A DNA stretch of 64,000 nt from Persicirhabdus sediminis (GCF_016595495.1 NZ_JAENIM010000039.1:622989-686988), one strand, 5' to 3'. Counted from the first letter of the stretch, positions 1-10,264 are shown. Notes: generated from the letters alone by a model not told the origin. Made by a program: numbers and translations.

Positions 1-1202
1 TGAAACTGGTGAGCCCGACTTCTTGCACACGAATTGGCATAGATCTCGATTGAGAGTCAGCCAGCTGGAAGTATCTGTACTATACAGGTACTTTTGACGA
101 TGTGGACTGGGAGTGGTCGGCGCACATGGATTGATCCTTTGCTTGAAATTGGCAGATGAAGCAGGGGAAGAATTTTTCCGACTGACTCGGCTCGCCACAT
201 GCGCTTGAATGGCTCGAATGGTTGAGCATCTGCACGATCCCTAGTTGCTGCATGAGATGCATAAGCTTGTGATACTCATGATGCTCGTGAAACTGGTGAG
301 CCCGACTTCTTGCACACGAATTGGCATAGATCTCGATTGAGAGTCAGCCAGCTGGAAGTATCTGTACTATACAGGTACTTTTTACGATCTGGACTGGTGA
401 TGGTCCGCGCAGATGGATTGATCCTTTGCTTGAAATTGACGGACTCAGCTGGACTAGAATTTTTCCTACGCGCTCGACTGGCTCGACTGACTGCATGCGC
501 TCGAATGGTTCGAGCATCTACACGAGGCCGAGTCGCTGAATAAGCTGTATATGATGGTGATGCTCGTCACCCTAGTTGCTGCATGAGATGCAAAAGCTGG
601 TGAGTTTGACTAGACTGCTCATGAGTTTCCATGGAGCTCGATTGAGAGTCAGCCAGCTGGAAGTATCTGTACTATACAGGTACTTTTGACGATCTGGGCT
701 GGGGATGGTCCGCGCATGGATGGATTGATGCTTTGCTTGAAATTGGCAGATGAAGCAGGGGGAGAATTTTTCCGACTGACTCGACTCGCCACATGCGCTT
801 GAATGGCTCGAATGGTTGAGTATCTGCACGATCCCTAGTTGCTGCATGAGATGCATAAGCTTGTGATACTCATGATGCTCGTGAAACTGATGAGCCCGAC
901 TTCTTGCACACGAATTTGCATGGGACTCGCTTGAGAGTCAGCCAGCTGGAAGTATCTGTACTGTACAGGTACTTTTGACGATGAGGATTGGGGATAGTCC
1001 GTGCATGGATGGATTGATGCTTTGCCTGAAATTGACAGAATTCAGCAGGGGGAGAATTTTACAGACGCACTCGACTGGCCCGACTTGGTGCGTGCACTCG
1101 AATGGTTCGAGCATCTACACGAGGCCGAGTCGCTGAATAAGCTGCATGTGATGGTGATGCTCGTGAACCCTAGTTTCTACATGAGATGCAAAAGCTGGTG
1201 AT
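1..1202. repeat. Degenerate tandem repeat, four units in A-B-A-B order
   Basis: Four diverged units of about 288-304 bp follow one another. Each contains GAGAGTCAGCCAGCTGG (near 52, 339, 643 and 932) and then an 11-bp hairpin with a 3-nt loop and one G-T wobble (69-93, 356-380, 661-685, 950-974). Units 1 and 3 resemble each other (type A), as do units 2 and 4 (type B), giving a super-period of about 591 bp. Type B units also carry a perfect GCTCGAA-TGG-TTCGAGC hairpin (499-515 in unit 2). Open frames of 60-104 codons occur, but the frame is not kept between units, so I see no gene. The array may extend left of the window. Confidence 0.9.
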
Positions 1203-1357
1203 GTTCGTTTCACCATCCATTGTGTTGAGATTTTTGCCTGGTTCAGCTGTCAGTTGTCTTGCGGGTCATTTGGCTTGCTGAAAGTTATTTTCCTTGATGG
1301 AATAAATTTTCACACACCGCTGCGGCGTATTTTGTCGCGACAAACCATCCCACTACC

Positions 1358-1672
1358 ATGGCCTACCTTATCTCCCTAGCACTACTCATTTTCAGTCACA
1401 TCACCTTCAAGCGCGGCGTGGGTGGCTGCCGCATTGCCAAGCGAATCGAAAAGGGCACGATTTTGCTTACCACGCTGGCATTCATTTATGCCTTGGTCGA
1501 GCTGGCTGATGCGATGCTGACTCGCTTTGCCAGCCAGCTGGAAAATTACCCACCGCACACTGGAGATGCCATTGCCGTGATCGGCGGCATCGTCGCCTTT
1601 TTAGTTTTTGTATTCATCCTGCTGCCAAAACCGATTCCTAGCGTTAACGCTACGGTCGCGGAACTAGTTTAG
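1358..1672 (+). CDS. Small membrane protein, unknown function
   Basis: A 104-residue protein with three hydrophobic stretches: residues 1-14, 32-52 and 69-90. The first could be a signal anchor. No catalytic motif is visible and I do not recognise the family. It is the first open frame after the repeat array and lies only 3 bp from the next gene on the same strand, so the two may be cotranscribed. The ATG at 1358 gives the longest frame; no clear ribosome-binding site precedes it. Confidence 0.6.
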   Translation: MAYLISLALLIFSHITFKRGVGGCRIAKRIEKGTILLTTLAFIYALVELADAMLTRFASQLENYPPHTGDAIAVIGGIVAFLVFVFILLPKPIPSVNATVAELV

Positions 1673-1675
1673 CTT

Positions 1676-2131
1676 ATGATTAAGTTATCAAATATCATTG
1701 GCAGAATATTCATTTTGCTTATCTGCACAGTGGTGGGGTTTGTCATTTTTGCGATCGGCGGGATTTGTCTATTGAGCTATTTGGGCAGTACAAAAACAGC
1801 CACTGCCGAAGAGGCCTTCAGGGAAAGAATAAGCAATGACATTCCAGCCAGTGTGAGCGGTATGGAGTTGATCTCTTATTCTGCAGGCTGGGGGTTAGCC
1901 GACGGCGAGTGCACGATACGATTCAATATAGCAGCTGAGGACTGTAAGAGATTAATCAATGATCTCAATCTCCATGAGAGCTCTCCGGGTTCCTACGAGA
2001 TAGAGGCCCATGTTGATTTTCTTGGTGAGAACCCTAGACATTTTGATGAGCCAAACCCAAGCACCTCGTTTAAATATATATACTGCTCACAAGACATGAA
2101 AAAAGTCGTCTTTCGCTTTGTTCAAATTTGA
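1676..2131 (+). CDS. Membrane-anchored hypothetical protein
   Basis: A 151-residue protein with one strong N-terminal transmembrane segment or uncleaved signal (about residues 10-35), followed by a polar, probably extracytoplasmic domain with two cysteines around residues 80-90. It has a higher A+T content than its neighbours. It starts 3 bp after the preceding membrane protein and probably shares its transcript. Family not recognised. Confidence 0.6.
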   Translation: MIKLSNIIGRIFILLICTVVGFVIFAIGGICLLSYLGSTKTATAEEAFRERISNDIPASVSGMELISYSAGWGLADGECTIRFNIAAEDCKRLINDLNLHESSPGSYEIEAHVDFLGENPRHFDEPNPSTSFKYIYCSQDMKKVVFRFVQI

Positions 2132-2171
2132 TTTGAGATGTAATCCGGTGCACTAGTGATACTCGCGGCAC

Positions 2172-3539
2172 TCACTGTTTTAGCTGGTTGATTTTCCAGC
2201 TGATATCTTTTTCCTCTACTTTCAGTTTACTGGCTTGTAGCGCAGTCGGTGGTGAGTAGTCGATTTCTGGTCGCCCGGCGATTAGCTGGTAGCGAAAGGG
2301 AGTACCGTCATAGGCGCTTACTGGAGTTTTGGTGAAATATTCACCCTCCAGCTGGCTGAGCGCGCTAGGGAACCTGCCGGTTTTTAAACGATGCAACTCA
2401 ATGGCAATGGCTATGCGCGCCATGGTGATTTGATTGGTCGACTGCAAATATTTCAAGCCGCCAAAAACATGGGCAAAAAGTGCCTGGTCGCCGAGATGTT
2501 CGGCTAGCGGTCTCATCCAGCCGCTGTTTTGTTGCTCAATAAACTCGTGTAACAAAACTTCTCCAGCTGCTTGGTTTTGCACGATGTCATCAATCATGTC
2601 TTGCGTGCGTGTAGTCACGTTGATCTTGTAAAATGGATCAACCAGCTGCCCGAGCCACTTCCAACCTTCGTCATCATCAGGGTCGGCAAAATCATCTTCG
2701 GTGTACATTTTTGCGCCGAGATTGAAGCAGCGCTCGCTGCGCATCATCGCGACGATGGCCTCGGGTGCAGGCGCGACTGCGGCAAAATGGCGATCCAGCT
2801 CAGCTAGCTGGCTGGCTGAAAATGCCTGGCTATCGATGGCCTGACGAACCAATGCGCACAGGCTGCTTTTTCCTGCGGCAGCGAGTAAAGTTTTGACAGC
2901 ATTGCCATTAACCCGCGGCAAATTGAGCGACTCGGCTAATGTCACCATCAGCTGAAATGCCTGTCCATGATTACCAAGAACCAAATGTGCAGAGCATTGT
3001 CGCGCCAATAATTGGTTCATCGCTTTGATTTTATACGTCAGCGGCGCGCTGCTTTGTAGCTCACCATCTTTGATGATTACGGTATTGATAAAATCTGCCT
3101 GCAAAAGTGCCTGACGATATGAGCCAACCAAACCAGCTAGCGGCTTTGTTTGCGCCAAGTAGACCTTTGCACCTTGTTCGTAACTTGATTCTTGTCCATG
3201 TGGTGGTCGATGACCGGTCCAGATTGAATGAAAGCTATAAGCTGGTATTGCACAGGGATCAGTAGCAGCTCTGCGGGGGCTGTATTTTGTGTCTAGTGAT
3301 GACGGACCATTGGTGATGAGCTCGTTATCAGCGCTGGCGAATTCTTTCCAGAATGGCGAGTCGGCGAGGTTTTTCCCGGCTGGCTGGCTGGATTTTTGGT
3401 GATCGGCAAGGTTGAGAAACTCACCACGATCAGCCAGTTCGGTTTGCAGTTTTGCCCAGTCATAGTGAGCTTTTCTGACGATAATAATGCCAGCTATGAC
3501 GAGCAGGGTGAGCGCGACTAAGGATATTCTGAGAATCAA
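2172..3539 (-). CDS. Secreted or anchored paralogous-family protein (copy 1)
   Basis: A 455-residue protein with an N-terminal hydrophobic segment (residues 5-21) that should anchor or export it. The rest is alpha-helical. The C-terminus carries AIAIELHRLKTGRFPSALSQL then a PVSAYDGTPFRYQL-like stretch. This 'helix, GxxP, LxxL, P-x-G-x-PFxY' ending is frequent in planctomycete and verrucomicrobial hypothetical proteins. It is one of three paralogues here, with 3599-5060 (broken) and 59357-60841. All share the N-terminal anchor, a 'L-x-x-RGE' motif just after it and the C-terminal motif. The function is unknown. Confidence 0.75.
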   Translation of the reverse strand: MILRISLVALTLLVIAGIIIVRKAHYDWAKLQTELADRGEFLNLADHQKSSQPAGKNLADSPFWKEFASADNELITNGPSSLDTKYSPRRAATDPCAIPAYSFHSIWTGHRPPHGQESSYEQGAKVYLAQTKPLAGLVGSYRQALLQADFINTVIIKDGELQSSAPLTYKIKAMNQLLARQCSAHLVLGNHGQAFQLMVTLAESLNLPRVNGNAVKTLLAAAGKSSLCALVRQAIDSQAFSASQLAELDRHFAAVAPAPEAIVAMMRSERCFNLGAKMYTEDDFADPDDDEGWKWLGQLVDPFYKINVTTRTQDMIDDIVQNQAAGEVLLHEFIEQQNSGWMRPLAEHLGDQALFAHVFGGLKYLQSTNQITMARIAIAIELHRLKTGRFPSALSQLEGEYFTKTPVSAYDGTPFRYQLIAGRPEIDYSPPTALQASKLKVEEKDISWKINQLKQ

Positions 3540-3598
3540 CCGGGATTTGGTTAATTTCCATGCGGGTAGTGGTTTTTTTCATTTTGGGATAGGGAGAA

Positions 3599-5060
3599 TT
3601 ATCGGCGATGACGCCAGTCGACCGCACATGTTTCAAAGATCCATTCAAGATCTGGATACTCAGTGAGGTCTGGTGATTTAATCACCGGTGTGCCATTTTC
3701 CAGCTGGTAGCTGAAGGGCGAGCCAGTCAGAGGAGAAATAGGGGGCTTTGGTAAAAATTCTGGCACCAACTGGCTGAGCTCAGCTGGATAATCACCGTGT
3801 TGCATTTTGTATCGCTCCAGCGCAATGGCTGTTTTGGTTGCATGGTGTAAATGATCCATTGTCACCAGCGCTGATAATACACTCATTGAGCCGAGTGCTA
3901 TTGACTTAGATAGCCACTTATCGACAGGCCATCCATGATGGCGCGTCTTTCATTCTAGCGGCTGCTTGCATGAATAGGCTGGCGATTTGCGCAACTTGAG
4001 CTTCTGGCTGGCCGTCTGGATTTGCTTCGCAGGCATCGATTAACGACTGGGTGAACTTAGTGGCTTCATGAAGAAATTTCGCTTTCAAGTAGAGAAACAG
4101 ACGCAGCTCAGCCTGATCAAAAGATCTTTCCAGCTCGGCTGGATATTCAAGCAATCCGAGGCCCCAAGCGCGCTCGGCACGCATAGTCTGGGTATAGATC
4201 TTGATTGAATCGAAGTCGTGATGGTAAATTTCAGCCAATCGGTCCAGCTGGCTACTGGTGAATTGTTCATTGCGTAAACCTTGCCACACGAGATTAGCTG
4301 CAATGCGATGTGGCTCCATAAGCAGAGATATATCCACCATAGTAGAAGCGGGAGTATACATGTGAGATAGCTTGTTGAAGCGCGCAATTTCTTCAATGCA
4401 GGCATCAGTTTCTCCAAGCGCGAGTTGAACTGAGGCCAATTTTTCTGAAATATAGCAGTATTCGAAGAGCTGCATAGTGCCCGCCATGGATTGCCCGTAG
4501 TGAGGCTCCAGCAAATAGGAGCAGGAGTCGATGCTTGCGGCTAGTTCAGCAAGTAGCCCGACTGATGTTTTGCACGCTTCGATGAGTTCGCGCGCGGCTA
4601 GCTCATGATCCGTATTTTGTTTGCCAAATTGGCTGGACCAATCGGTGAAGTCGTATTGGCCAGGAGAATTTATTGGGCTGCAGAGAGGGTCGTAAAATGA
4701 GCTTTGGGAGTTGATATGAAGAAACTCGTTGAACAATTGGGCGATGTCGGCGTCTGATTCAAAGCGCTTGGTAGCCAATAACTCAGCATCGGCCAAATTT
4801 TCGCCAGCTTGATGATTGGCCAGCACGGAATCAACGAGCTTTTGGTAATCGAGAATTTCACCGCGGGATTCGAGTTGGACACGATAATTTTCCCAGCTGC
4901 GTTTCATCCAGTAATGTGAGCCGACAATGGTGACAACGAGAAGAATGGAAAAACCAATGGCGCAGCGCAGAGAGGCCTTGAGCCATGAGAGTGATTTCTT
5001 GGCGCGTGTATGATCTGAAGAATGATCGTCGGCTGATTCAAGATCGTCGGCTTTGCGCAT
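3599..5060 (-). pseudogene. Frameshifted paralogous-family protein (copy 2)
   Basis: Two minus-strand frames together make one full-length member of the family at 2172-3539 and 59357-60841. The upstream frame (5060-3918, 380 residues) has the N-terminal anchor and the LESRGEIL motif, and stops at a TAA at 3918-3920. A second frame reads across this stop (GWPVDKWLSKSIALGSMSV...) and continues to 3599. It contains the family C-terminus TAIALERYKMQHGDYP and PLTGSPFSYQLENG. A shift between about 3905 and 3935 restores the family length. It could be a true disruption, a sequencing error or, less likely, programmed frameshifting. No slippery heptamer is obvious. Confidence 0.75.
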
Positions 5061-5409
5061 GCAGAAAACTGATCAGCTGGAGCGGTTAGAATCAAGCTCG
5101 ATTTGAAATTCTGGGTCAATACATGCGTGCAAGCATAAGGCTGAAAGCAATGAAGCTAGCTGGATGAAACAATACACCCCTTGTTTTGGGTATTTCTATA
5201 AGTTCACACAATATATGTAATGCGTGGTATTTACTATGCAGACTGGCCTGCATGTCGCCTAGTCAGCCAGTGAATGAAATTATCTTTGGTAAACGAACGT
5301 TTCTCGCTGGACAAGCTGTATACCGTTCCTTAATCATTGTTAAGTCCTTACAGGGCAAAGAACCCTCGAGTTTTTGAGCCTGACCATCACCCATCACTGA
5401 TTTCATTTA
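5061..5409. other. Intergenic spacer, no gene seen
   Basis: This spacer separates the divergently placed frameshifted gene and the acidic small protein. It contains short open frames without coding character. I see no RNA gene, and no hairpin longer than a few base pairs. Confidence 0.5.
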
Positions 5410-5706
5410 ATGAGAATTATAGGCATCATCTTTGCACTTATCAGCATCGCAGCCACGCTCAGCATCACGGCAATTACCGCCAGCTACCAGAACAACCAGA
5501 TGGAGCAAGCGGCCCAGCTATTTGAGGATTTTGGTTACGGCGATGACTTTTTAGATGATGACTATGTCTACGAAGATGATGCCAGCTACTTTTTCGAAGA
5601 CGAATCTGAGGCCGAGGAATCATCCGTAGATAAGCCGGAGGAAAAAAGACCACTGCTTGAACCTATGCCTGAGGACTACTTGCCGCCAGGTGTTGAGAGG
5701 CTGTGA
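5410..5706 (+). CDS. Small acidic exported protein
   Basis: A 98-residue protein with an N-terminal hydrophobic signal or anchor (residues 3-24). Its body is extremely acidic: residues 38-75 are mostly Asp and Glu with Tyr and Phe. A Pro-rich tail, PLLEPMPEDYLPPG, ends the protein. Low-complexity acidic exported proteins often bind cations or basic partners, but nothing here shows a specific role. The ATG at 5410 has no obvious ribosome-binding site. Confidence 0.55.
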   Translation: MRIIGIIFALISIAATLSITAITASYQNNQMEQAAQLFEDFGYGDDFLDDDYVYEDDASYFFEDESEAEESSVDKPEEKRPLLEPMPEDYLPPGVERL

Positions 5707-5724
5707 TTTTCTGCCCTGCTATCG

Positions 5725-5907
5725 CTAGCTGACGGTCTCAGTGCTTGATTGTCTGCGGTTGAATCTTCGCAGTTCCTTGATGAATGAGCTGAGCACGGCG
5801 ACGGACGCCAAGATGCAGAATACGAGGATGACGGTTAATGGGTCATTTGATGGTGAGAACCAAATGGCGACCACCAGCATGCTGAGGAATGTGATGAGGG
5901 TTTTCAT
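5725..5907 (-). CDS. Possible small two-helix membrane protein
   Basis: From the internal ATG at 5907 the frame encodes 60 residues starting MKTLITFLSMLVVAIWF, with a second hydrophobic helix (LTVILVFCILASVAVL) and a basic tail. The frame stays open upstream to 5952, but that extension lacks hydrophobic or coding character. It is convergent with the acidic protein gene and ends 18 bp from it. Small size and lack of recognised relatives keep this tentative. Confidence 0.4.
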   Translation of the reverse strand: MKTLITFLSMLVVAIWFSPSNDPLTVILVFCILASVAVLSSFIKELRRFNRRQSSTETVS

Positions 5908-6172
5908 TGCGCAAATGAATTTAGTTAGTCCCTCTCGTTGAATCAAGTGCATTCGGCTAATCGTTTTACCGCATTTGTGATGGGAAAGCGCCGTTTATAG
6001 CTGACTGGGCGAATGCCTGCACGAGACAACTGTTTCACAGTCAATCGACAAGTTCTGCGCCAATTCTGAGCAAGTGAAAGGCAACAGTTGTTTGATAAAG
6101 CAGCTCGTTTTAAACAAATTAGAATAGACAAATATGACCGTAGCCCCGTTGGGCTATCCAGTTTGTTGTCGA

Positions 6173-6580
6173 TTATTCAGCTGGTTTGAGCTTCTGCTCG
6201 ATGTAATTTTTCAAAGGCACCCCTGCTGATCTGGCTTCAGAGAGCAAAATTCCCGCCGTGTGTGGATCCAGCTCGATGGTGACGGTTTTGAAATCACTAG
6301 TTCTTTTGCGCATGCGCGATTTGCGTTTGCGCTCAGCGGCTGTCATGGGACGTTTTTTTTCAGGCTGTGTAGTTGGCTGATTGCTTGATTCGTCCATACG
6401 CATTAATAAATGGATAAATCTACGTGCCATGTCACGTCCGATTTGCGAAACACCCCCACTATTACTAACGAACTCGCTGGTAGTGAATCCATTCGCCACG
6501 GACATATTTTTCTTAAGTTCTGTGGGATTTCTTGTTGAGTTAAGAAATATCACGCTAAGCTGGCGCATCTGGGTTGACAT
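6173..6580 (-). CDS. Ribbon-helix-helix-like small regulator (putative)
   Basis: The C-terminal 60 residues look like a DNA-binding protein. A strongly basic run (AAERKRKSRMRKRTSDF) is followed by KTVTIELDPHTAGILLSEARSAGVPLKNYIEQKL, which fits the strand-helix-helix order of ribbon-helix-helix proteins. The upstream frame would overlap the divergent ketoacyl synthase gene, so the ATG at 6580 (135 residues) is the longest plausible start. ATGs at 6505 and 6397 are alternatives. It lies divergently 36 bp from the 6617 gene, so it may regulate it; that is inference. Confidence 0.5.
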   Translation of the reverse strand: MSTQMRQLSVIFLNSTRNPTELKKNMSVANGFTTSEFVSNSGGVSQIGRDMARRFIHLLMRMDESSNQPTTQPEKKRPMTAAERKRKSRMRKRTSDFKTVTIELDPHTAGILLSEARSAGVPLKNYIEQKLKPAE

Positions 6581-6616
6581 TCGGTGATTTGCTGTGAATG
6601 AACATGCCAGTTCGAC

Positions 6617-7828
6617 ATGGCAAAAATCCACACATCGCGCGCAGTCATCACCGGTCTCGGTCCCGTCACTTCTATTGGGCTGGGTGCGCAGTCGTTTTGG
6701 CAGGCATTGGTGGATGAAAAAATGGCTGAGTATCAGCCAGCGCCAGTGACTCGCGATCATTCCGCGCCACACTGCCACCGTGTAGATATCACAAATTTCC
6801 AATTTCCCCACAGCGTGCGGCCAAAACGGCTCGATCGCTTCACTCAGCTGGCCTTGGCGTCAACCCAGCTGGCATTGGAAGATGCGGGCATTTGCCCAGC
6901 GGAGATGGAAAATACCTACGATGTGGGCATTTCTTACGGGTCAGCTGCGGGTGGGCTTTCATCCGCTGAGGCCGACATTGGCCAACCAGCTGACAAAATC
7001 CCCCCATCATTGCCATTTAGAATCCTCTCGGCCTCGGCAGCTGGACATATTGCCATTGCGCATCAGATCCACGGGCCGGTGCAGGTGAATAATAATACCT
7101 GTGCCGCTGGCAATGCAGCGATTGCCGATGCTCTTAATATGATTCGTCTTGGTTCCGCTAAGGTGGTGATTGCAGGTGCAGCTGAAGCTCCCCTTGCGCC
7201 AACCACATTTCAGGCGATGGATTGCATCCGCACGATGAGCCGCAAAGGCGCGGCAAGACCATTTGATGTCGAGCGCGATGGATTTGTCATGGCTGAAGGT
7301 GCCGGCACCTTGATTGTTGAGGAATATGAACACGCCGTGGCGCGTGGAGCCACCATCTACGCGGAGGTTTTATCCGCTGGCGCTGGCTGCGAAGCCTACC
7401 ACATGACCACTCCCGAACCGAGCGCTCAGCCAGTGGTGCGTGTGATGCAGCAAGCGGTAAAACTAGCTGGGGCCCAGCTGGATGAGGTTGATTTCATCAG
7501 CGCACACGCTAGCTGTACCCAGCAGAATGACATCAATGAAGCGCGCGCCATTCACCAAATCTTTGGTGACTCCCCCTACGTTCACGGATTAAAAGGTGCT
7601 ATTGGCCATACGCTTGGCGCTAGCTCAGCCATTGAGGCGTGCCAGATCTGTCTGTCGCTGAAAAATCAAGCGATTCCAGCCACCGTGGGATTACAAGAAC
7701 TCGATCCCAAACTCGCTCCGATCCAAGTATCGCAGAAATTCCAGCCAGCTGAAATTCATCTAGCACTTAATAATGCCTTCGGATTTGGTGGTTTGCTGCA
7801 CTGCGTGGCATTTTCACGTATCAGCTAG
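6617..7828 (+). CDS. Beta-ketoacyl-ACP synthase, KAS I/II family
   Basis: A 403-residue thiolase-fold condensing enzyme of the FabF/FabB type, which elongates acyl-ACP with malonyl-ACP. The catalytic triad is intact: Cys162 in NNNTCAAGNA, His297 in SAHASCTQQND and His331 in GAIGHTLGAS. It ends with the family NAFGFGG motif. The motifs differ from housekeeping FabF (HGTSTPLND and GHLLGAAG there), and no acpP or fabG is adjacent, since fabG lies at 63 kb. It may therefore serve a specialised lipid or polyketide-like pathway rather than bulk fatty acid synthesis. Calling it fabF would be premature. Confidence 0.85.
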   Translation: MAKIHTSRAVITGLGPVTSIGLGAQSFWQALVDEKMAEYQPAPVTRDHSAPHCHRVDITNFQFPHSVRPKRLDRFTQLALASTQLALEDAGICPAEMENTYDVGISYGSAAGGLSSAEADIGQPADKIPPSLPFRILSASAAGHIAIAHQIHGPVQVNNNTCAAGNAAIADALNMIRLGSAKVVIAGAAEAPLAPTTFQAMDCIRTMSRKGAARPFDVERDGFVMAEGAGTLIVEEYEHAVARGATIYAEVLSAGAGCEAYHMTTPEPSAQPVVRVMQQAVKLAGAQLDEVDFISAHASCTQQNDINEARAIHQIFGDSPYVHGLKGAIGHTLGASSAIEACQICLSLKNQAIPATVGLQELDPKLAPIQVSQKFQPAEIHLALNNAFGFGGLLHCVAFSRIS

Positions 7829-7974
7829 CTGGTGAAATTGCTGGTTTTTGCCGAATTTCCCAATTTTTGCCATTTTCAAACACGTGATTAGCGTGATTTA
7901 GTCAGATTTCCTTAATTTTCGATTTACATTTATTCACATTGTGAGAAGTTTCTCTCGCAAACCGCAATGTTGCT

Positions 7975-9702
7975 ATGAGTAATGTAAATTTAGACGGCGC
8001 ACAGGCGCTGGTAAAAACACTCGACGATTTAGGCGTTGATCACATCTTCGGATATTCCGGTGGTGCGGCCATTCCTATCTTTGATGCCCTGGAGACAGTA
8101 GACACTAAGATCAAATTCGTCCTCACCCGCCACGAACAAGGAGCCTGCCACATGGCTGACGGCTACGCACGCGCAACTGGAAAACCAGGTGTCGTGCTCG
8201 TAACTTCAGGTCCAGGCGCCGGAAATACTGTTACTGGTCTGATGACCGCGCAGATGGATTCCGTACCAATGGTCGTGCTTTGCGGACAGCAAGTATCATG
8301 GATGCTCGGGCTGGATGCCTTCCAGGAAGCCGACATCTTTGGTATCACCATGCCAGTTTGTAAGCACAACTACCTGATCACTTCTACAAATGACATCCCG
8401 CGCATCACTCGCGAGGCATTTCACGTAGCGACAACCGGTCGTCCAGGTCCTGTGTTGATTGATATTCCTAAGAACTTCTCACAAGGTGAGTTCACTGGTG
8501 ACCTCAACCCAGCGCTCGACATCCCAGGTTACAAAGCTGATGAAGAATCTCACCTGATCGACAGCAAGGCCATCGCCGCCGCTGCTGCTCTGATCAGCCA
8601 AGCTAAGCAGCCAGTGATTCTCGCTGGTCACGGGATTTTGATTTCCGGCGCGGAAAACGAGCTCGTTGCTTACGCTGAAAAACTCAACTGCCCGGTAACC
8701 ACCACATTGCTTGGTAAAGGTGTGATTCCTGAATCACACGATTTGGCACTTGGTATGCTCGGCATGCACGGCACCGCCTACGCCAACAAAGCCATCTGCG
8801 ACGCTGACCTGATCCTCAACATCGGCTCACGATTTGACGACCGCATTGTTGGTCAAGTCGACAAATTTGGCGCCAATGCAAAAATCATCCACGTGGACAT
8901 CGATCCAGCTGAGATGAATAAAATGATTGTTCCTGACGTGACCATCGTTGGTGATGCTAAAGATGCTATCACTCAGCTCGATGCGTACGCCAGCCAGCTG
9001 GATACCGAAGCATGGATGCAGACGGTAAATCAAAACCGCAAAACATACCCGCTGGGCTACCGCAAACAAGGTGGTCTGCGCATGCAGCAAGTCATCGACG
9101 AACTCAATGACATCACTGAAGGTAAAGCGATCATCAGCACCGACGTTGGTCAGCACCAGATGTGGGCCGCTCAGTTCTACCGCTCATCCGCACCTAATAA
9201 CTGGCTGTCATCTGGCGGCGCAGGCACTATGGGCTTTGGTTTCCCTGCTGCTATTGGTGCCGCCTTTGGTCGCCCGGGTGAAGATGTAGTTGCCATCTGT
9301 GGTGACGGCGGATTCCAAATGACATTATTTGAGCTGTCTACTGCAGTGATTCACAAGCTGCCAGTGAAGATTCTGGTTCTCAACAACCACTACCTCGGCA
9401 TGGTTCGCCAGTGGCAGGAGTTGTTCTTTGATAACCGTGAGTCTGGTGTAGACCTCGAAGGTAACCCAGATTTTGTTAAGCTAGCTGGCGCCTACGGCAT
9501 CCCAGCATTCAACATCAAGCGTCCAGCTGATGTGCGCAAGACACTGGAGAAAGCATTTGAAATTGAAGGCCCAGTGCTGATCAATGCCGAGTGCATCAAA
9601 ACTGATAACGTTTTCCCAATGATTCCAGCTGGCGCGGCCCTCGAAGACATGCTCATCGAGCCGCCGAAGCACAAGATGGAAAAACCAGTGGGTTCCACCT
9701 AG
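7975..9702 (+). CDS. ilvB: Acetolactate synthase, large (catalytic) subunit
   Basis: A 575-residue thiamine-diphosphate enzyme that condenses two pyruvates, or pyruvate and 2-oxobutyrate, in branched-chain amino acid synthesis. The catalytic glutamate is Glu54 in [17 protein letters not shown]. The ThDP and Mg2+ motif is GDGGFQMT at 443-450 with NN at 470-471, followed by the substrate-channel region [10 protein letters not shown]. The FAD-domain region around residues 200-340 is intact and the length is typical. It is followed 44 bp later by the regulatory subunit gene. The 146-bp leader shows no obvious leader peptide or attenuator. Confidence 0.97.
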   Translation: MSNVNLDGAQALVKTLDDLGVDHIFGYSGGAAIPIFDALETVDTKIKFVLTRHEQGACHMADGYARATGKPGVVLVTSGPGAGNTVTGLMTAQMDSVPMVVLCGQQVSWMLGLDAFQEADIFGITMPVCKHNYLITSTNDIPRITREAFHVATTGRPGPVLIDIPKNFSQGEFTGDLNPALDIPGYKADEESHLIDSKAIAAAAALISQAKQPVILAGHGILISGAENELVAYAEKLNCPVTTTLLGKGVIPESHDLALGMLGMHGTAYANKAICDADLILNIGSRFDDRIVGQVDKFGANAKIIHVDIDPAEMNKMIVPDVTIVGDAKDAITQLDAYASQLDTEAWMQTVNQNRKTYPLGYRKQGGLRMQQVIDELNDITEGKAIISTDVGQHQMWAAQFYRSSAPNNWLSSGGAGTMGFGFPAAIGAAFGRPGEDVVAICGDGGFQMTLFELSTAVIHKLPVKILVLNNHYLGMVRQWQELFFDNRESGVDLEGNPDFVKLAGAYGIPAFNIKRPADVRKTLEKAFEIEGPVLINAECIKTDNVFPMIPAGAALEDMLIEPPKHKMEKPVGST

Positions 9703-9746
9703 GTCACTCGCCCGCATTTATTCACTCACATCAAATTTTAGAAAAA

Positions 9747-10256
9747 ATGTCAGACTCTACTCCTAAGCGCATTCATACGCTTTCTGTATTGGTAAATAAC
9801 CAGCCGGGTGTGCTGATGCGCATCAGCCAGGTATTCGCACGCCGTGGATTCAACATGGATTCCGTGGTTGTTTCCGAAGGTCGCGATCCTAAATTCTCGC
9901 GCATGACCATCGGCATCAGCGGTGATCCTAGCCGACTCGATCAAATCATCAAACAAGTTACCAAGCTGGTTGACGTGATTCATTGCTTCGAGCACACCAA
10001 AGCCGACGCCGTTGCCAAAGAACTTCTTTTGGTCAAATTCCTCGCCGGCCCAAAAGAGCGCACCGACGCGCTGAACATCATCGACCACTTCGCTGGAAAA
10101 ACCGTCGACCTCACGCCTACATCTATGGTGGCGATGATCGTTGGCAATAGCTCAAAAGTGGACGCAGCCCTGAGCATGTTCACTAGCCAGTTCGACGTCA
10201 TCGAGACCGTTCGCACAGGTAAAGTGGTGATGGCTCGCGGCGAGCAAGCAACCTAA
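9747..10256 (+). CDS. ilvN: Acetolactate synthase, small (regulatory) subunit
   Basis: A 169-residue subunit with an N-terminal ACT domain (TLSVLVNNQPGVLMRISQVF, then RRGFNMDSVVV), which binds valine for feedback inhibition. The C-terminal ALS-associated domain follows. It activates and regulates the large subunit encoded just upstream. The length matches the usual IlvH/IlvN of 160-175 residues. A strong terminator begins 47 bp after the stop codon, closing an ilvB-ilvN operon. Confidence 0.96.
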   Translation: MSDSTPKRIHTLSVLVNNQPGVLMRISQVFARRGFNMDSVVVSEGRDPKFSRMTIGISGDPSRLDQIIKQVTKLVDVIHCFEHTKADAVAKELLLVKFLAGPKERTDALNIIDHFAGKTVDLTPTSMVAMIVGNSSKVDAALSMFTSQFDVIETVRTGKVVMARGEQAT

Positions 10257-10264
10257 TTCATTTA

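Noticed and set aside
310-1201. Open frames of 66-94 codons inside the first repeat array
   Set aside because: The reading frame is not conserved between units that share nucleotide identity, and stops fall at different places, so selection for protein is unlikely.
7829-7974. Attenuator or leader peptide before ilvB
   Set aside because: No run of Ile, Leu or Val codons and no terminator/antiterminator pair could be seen.
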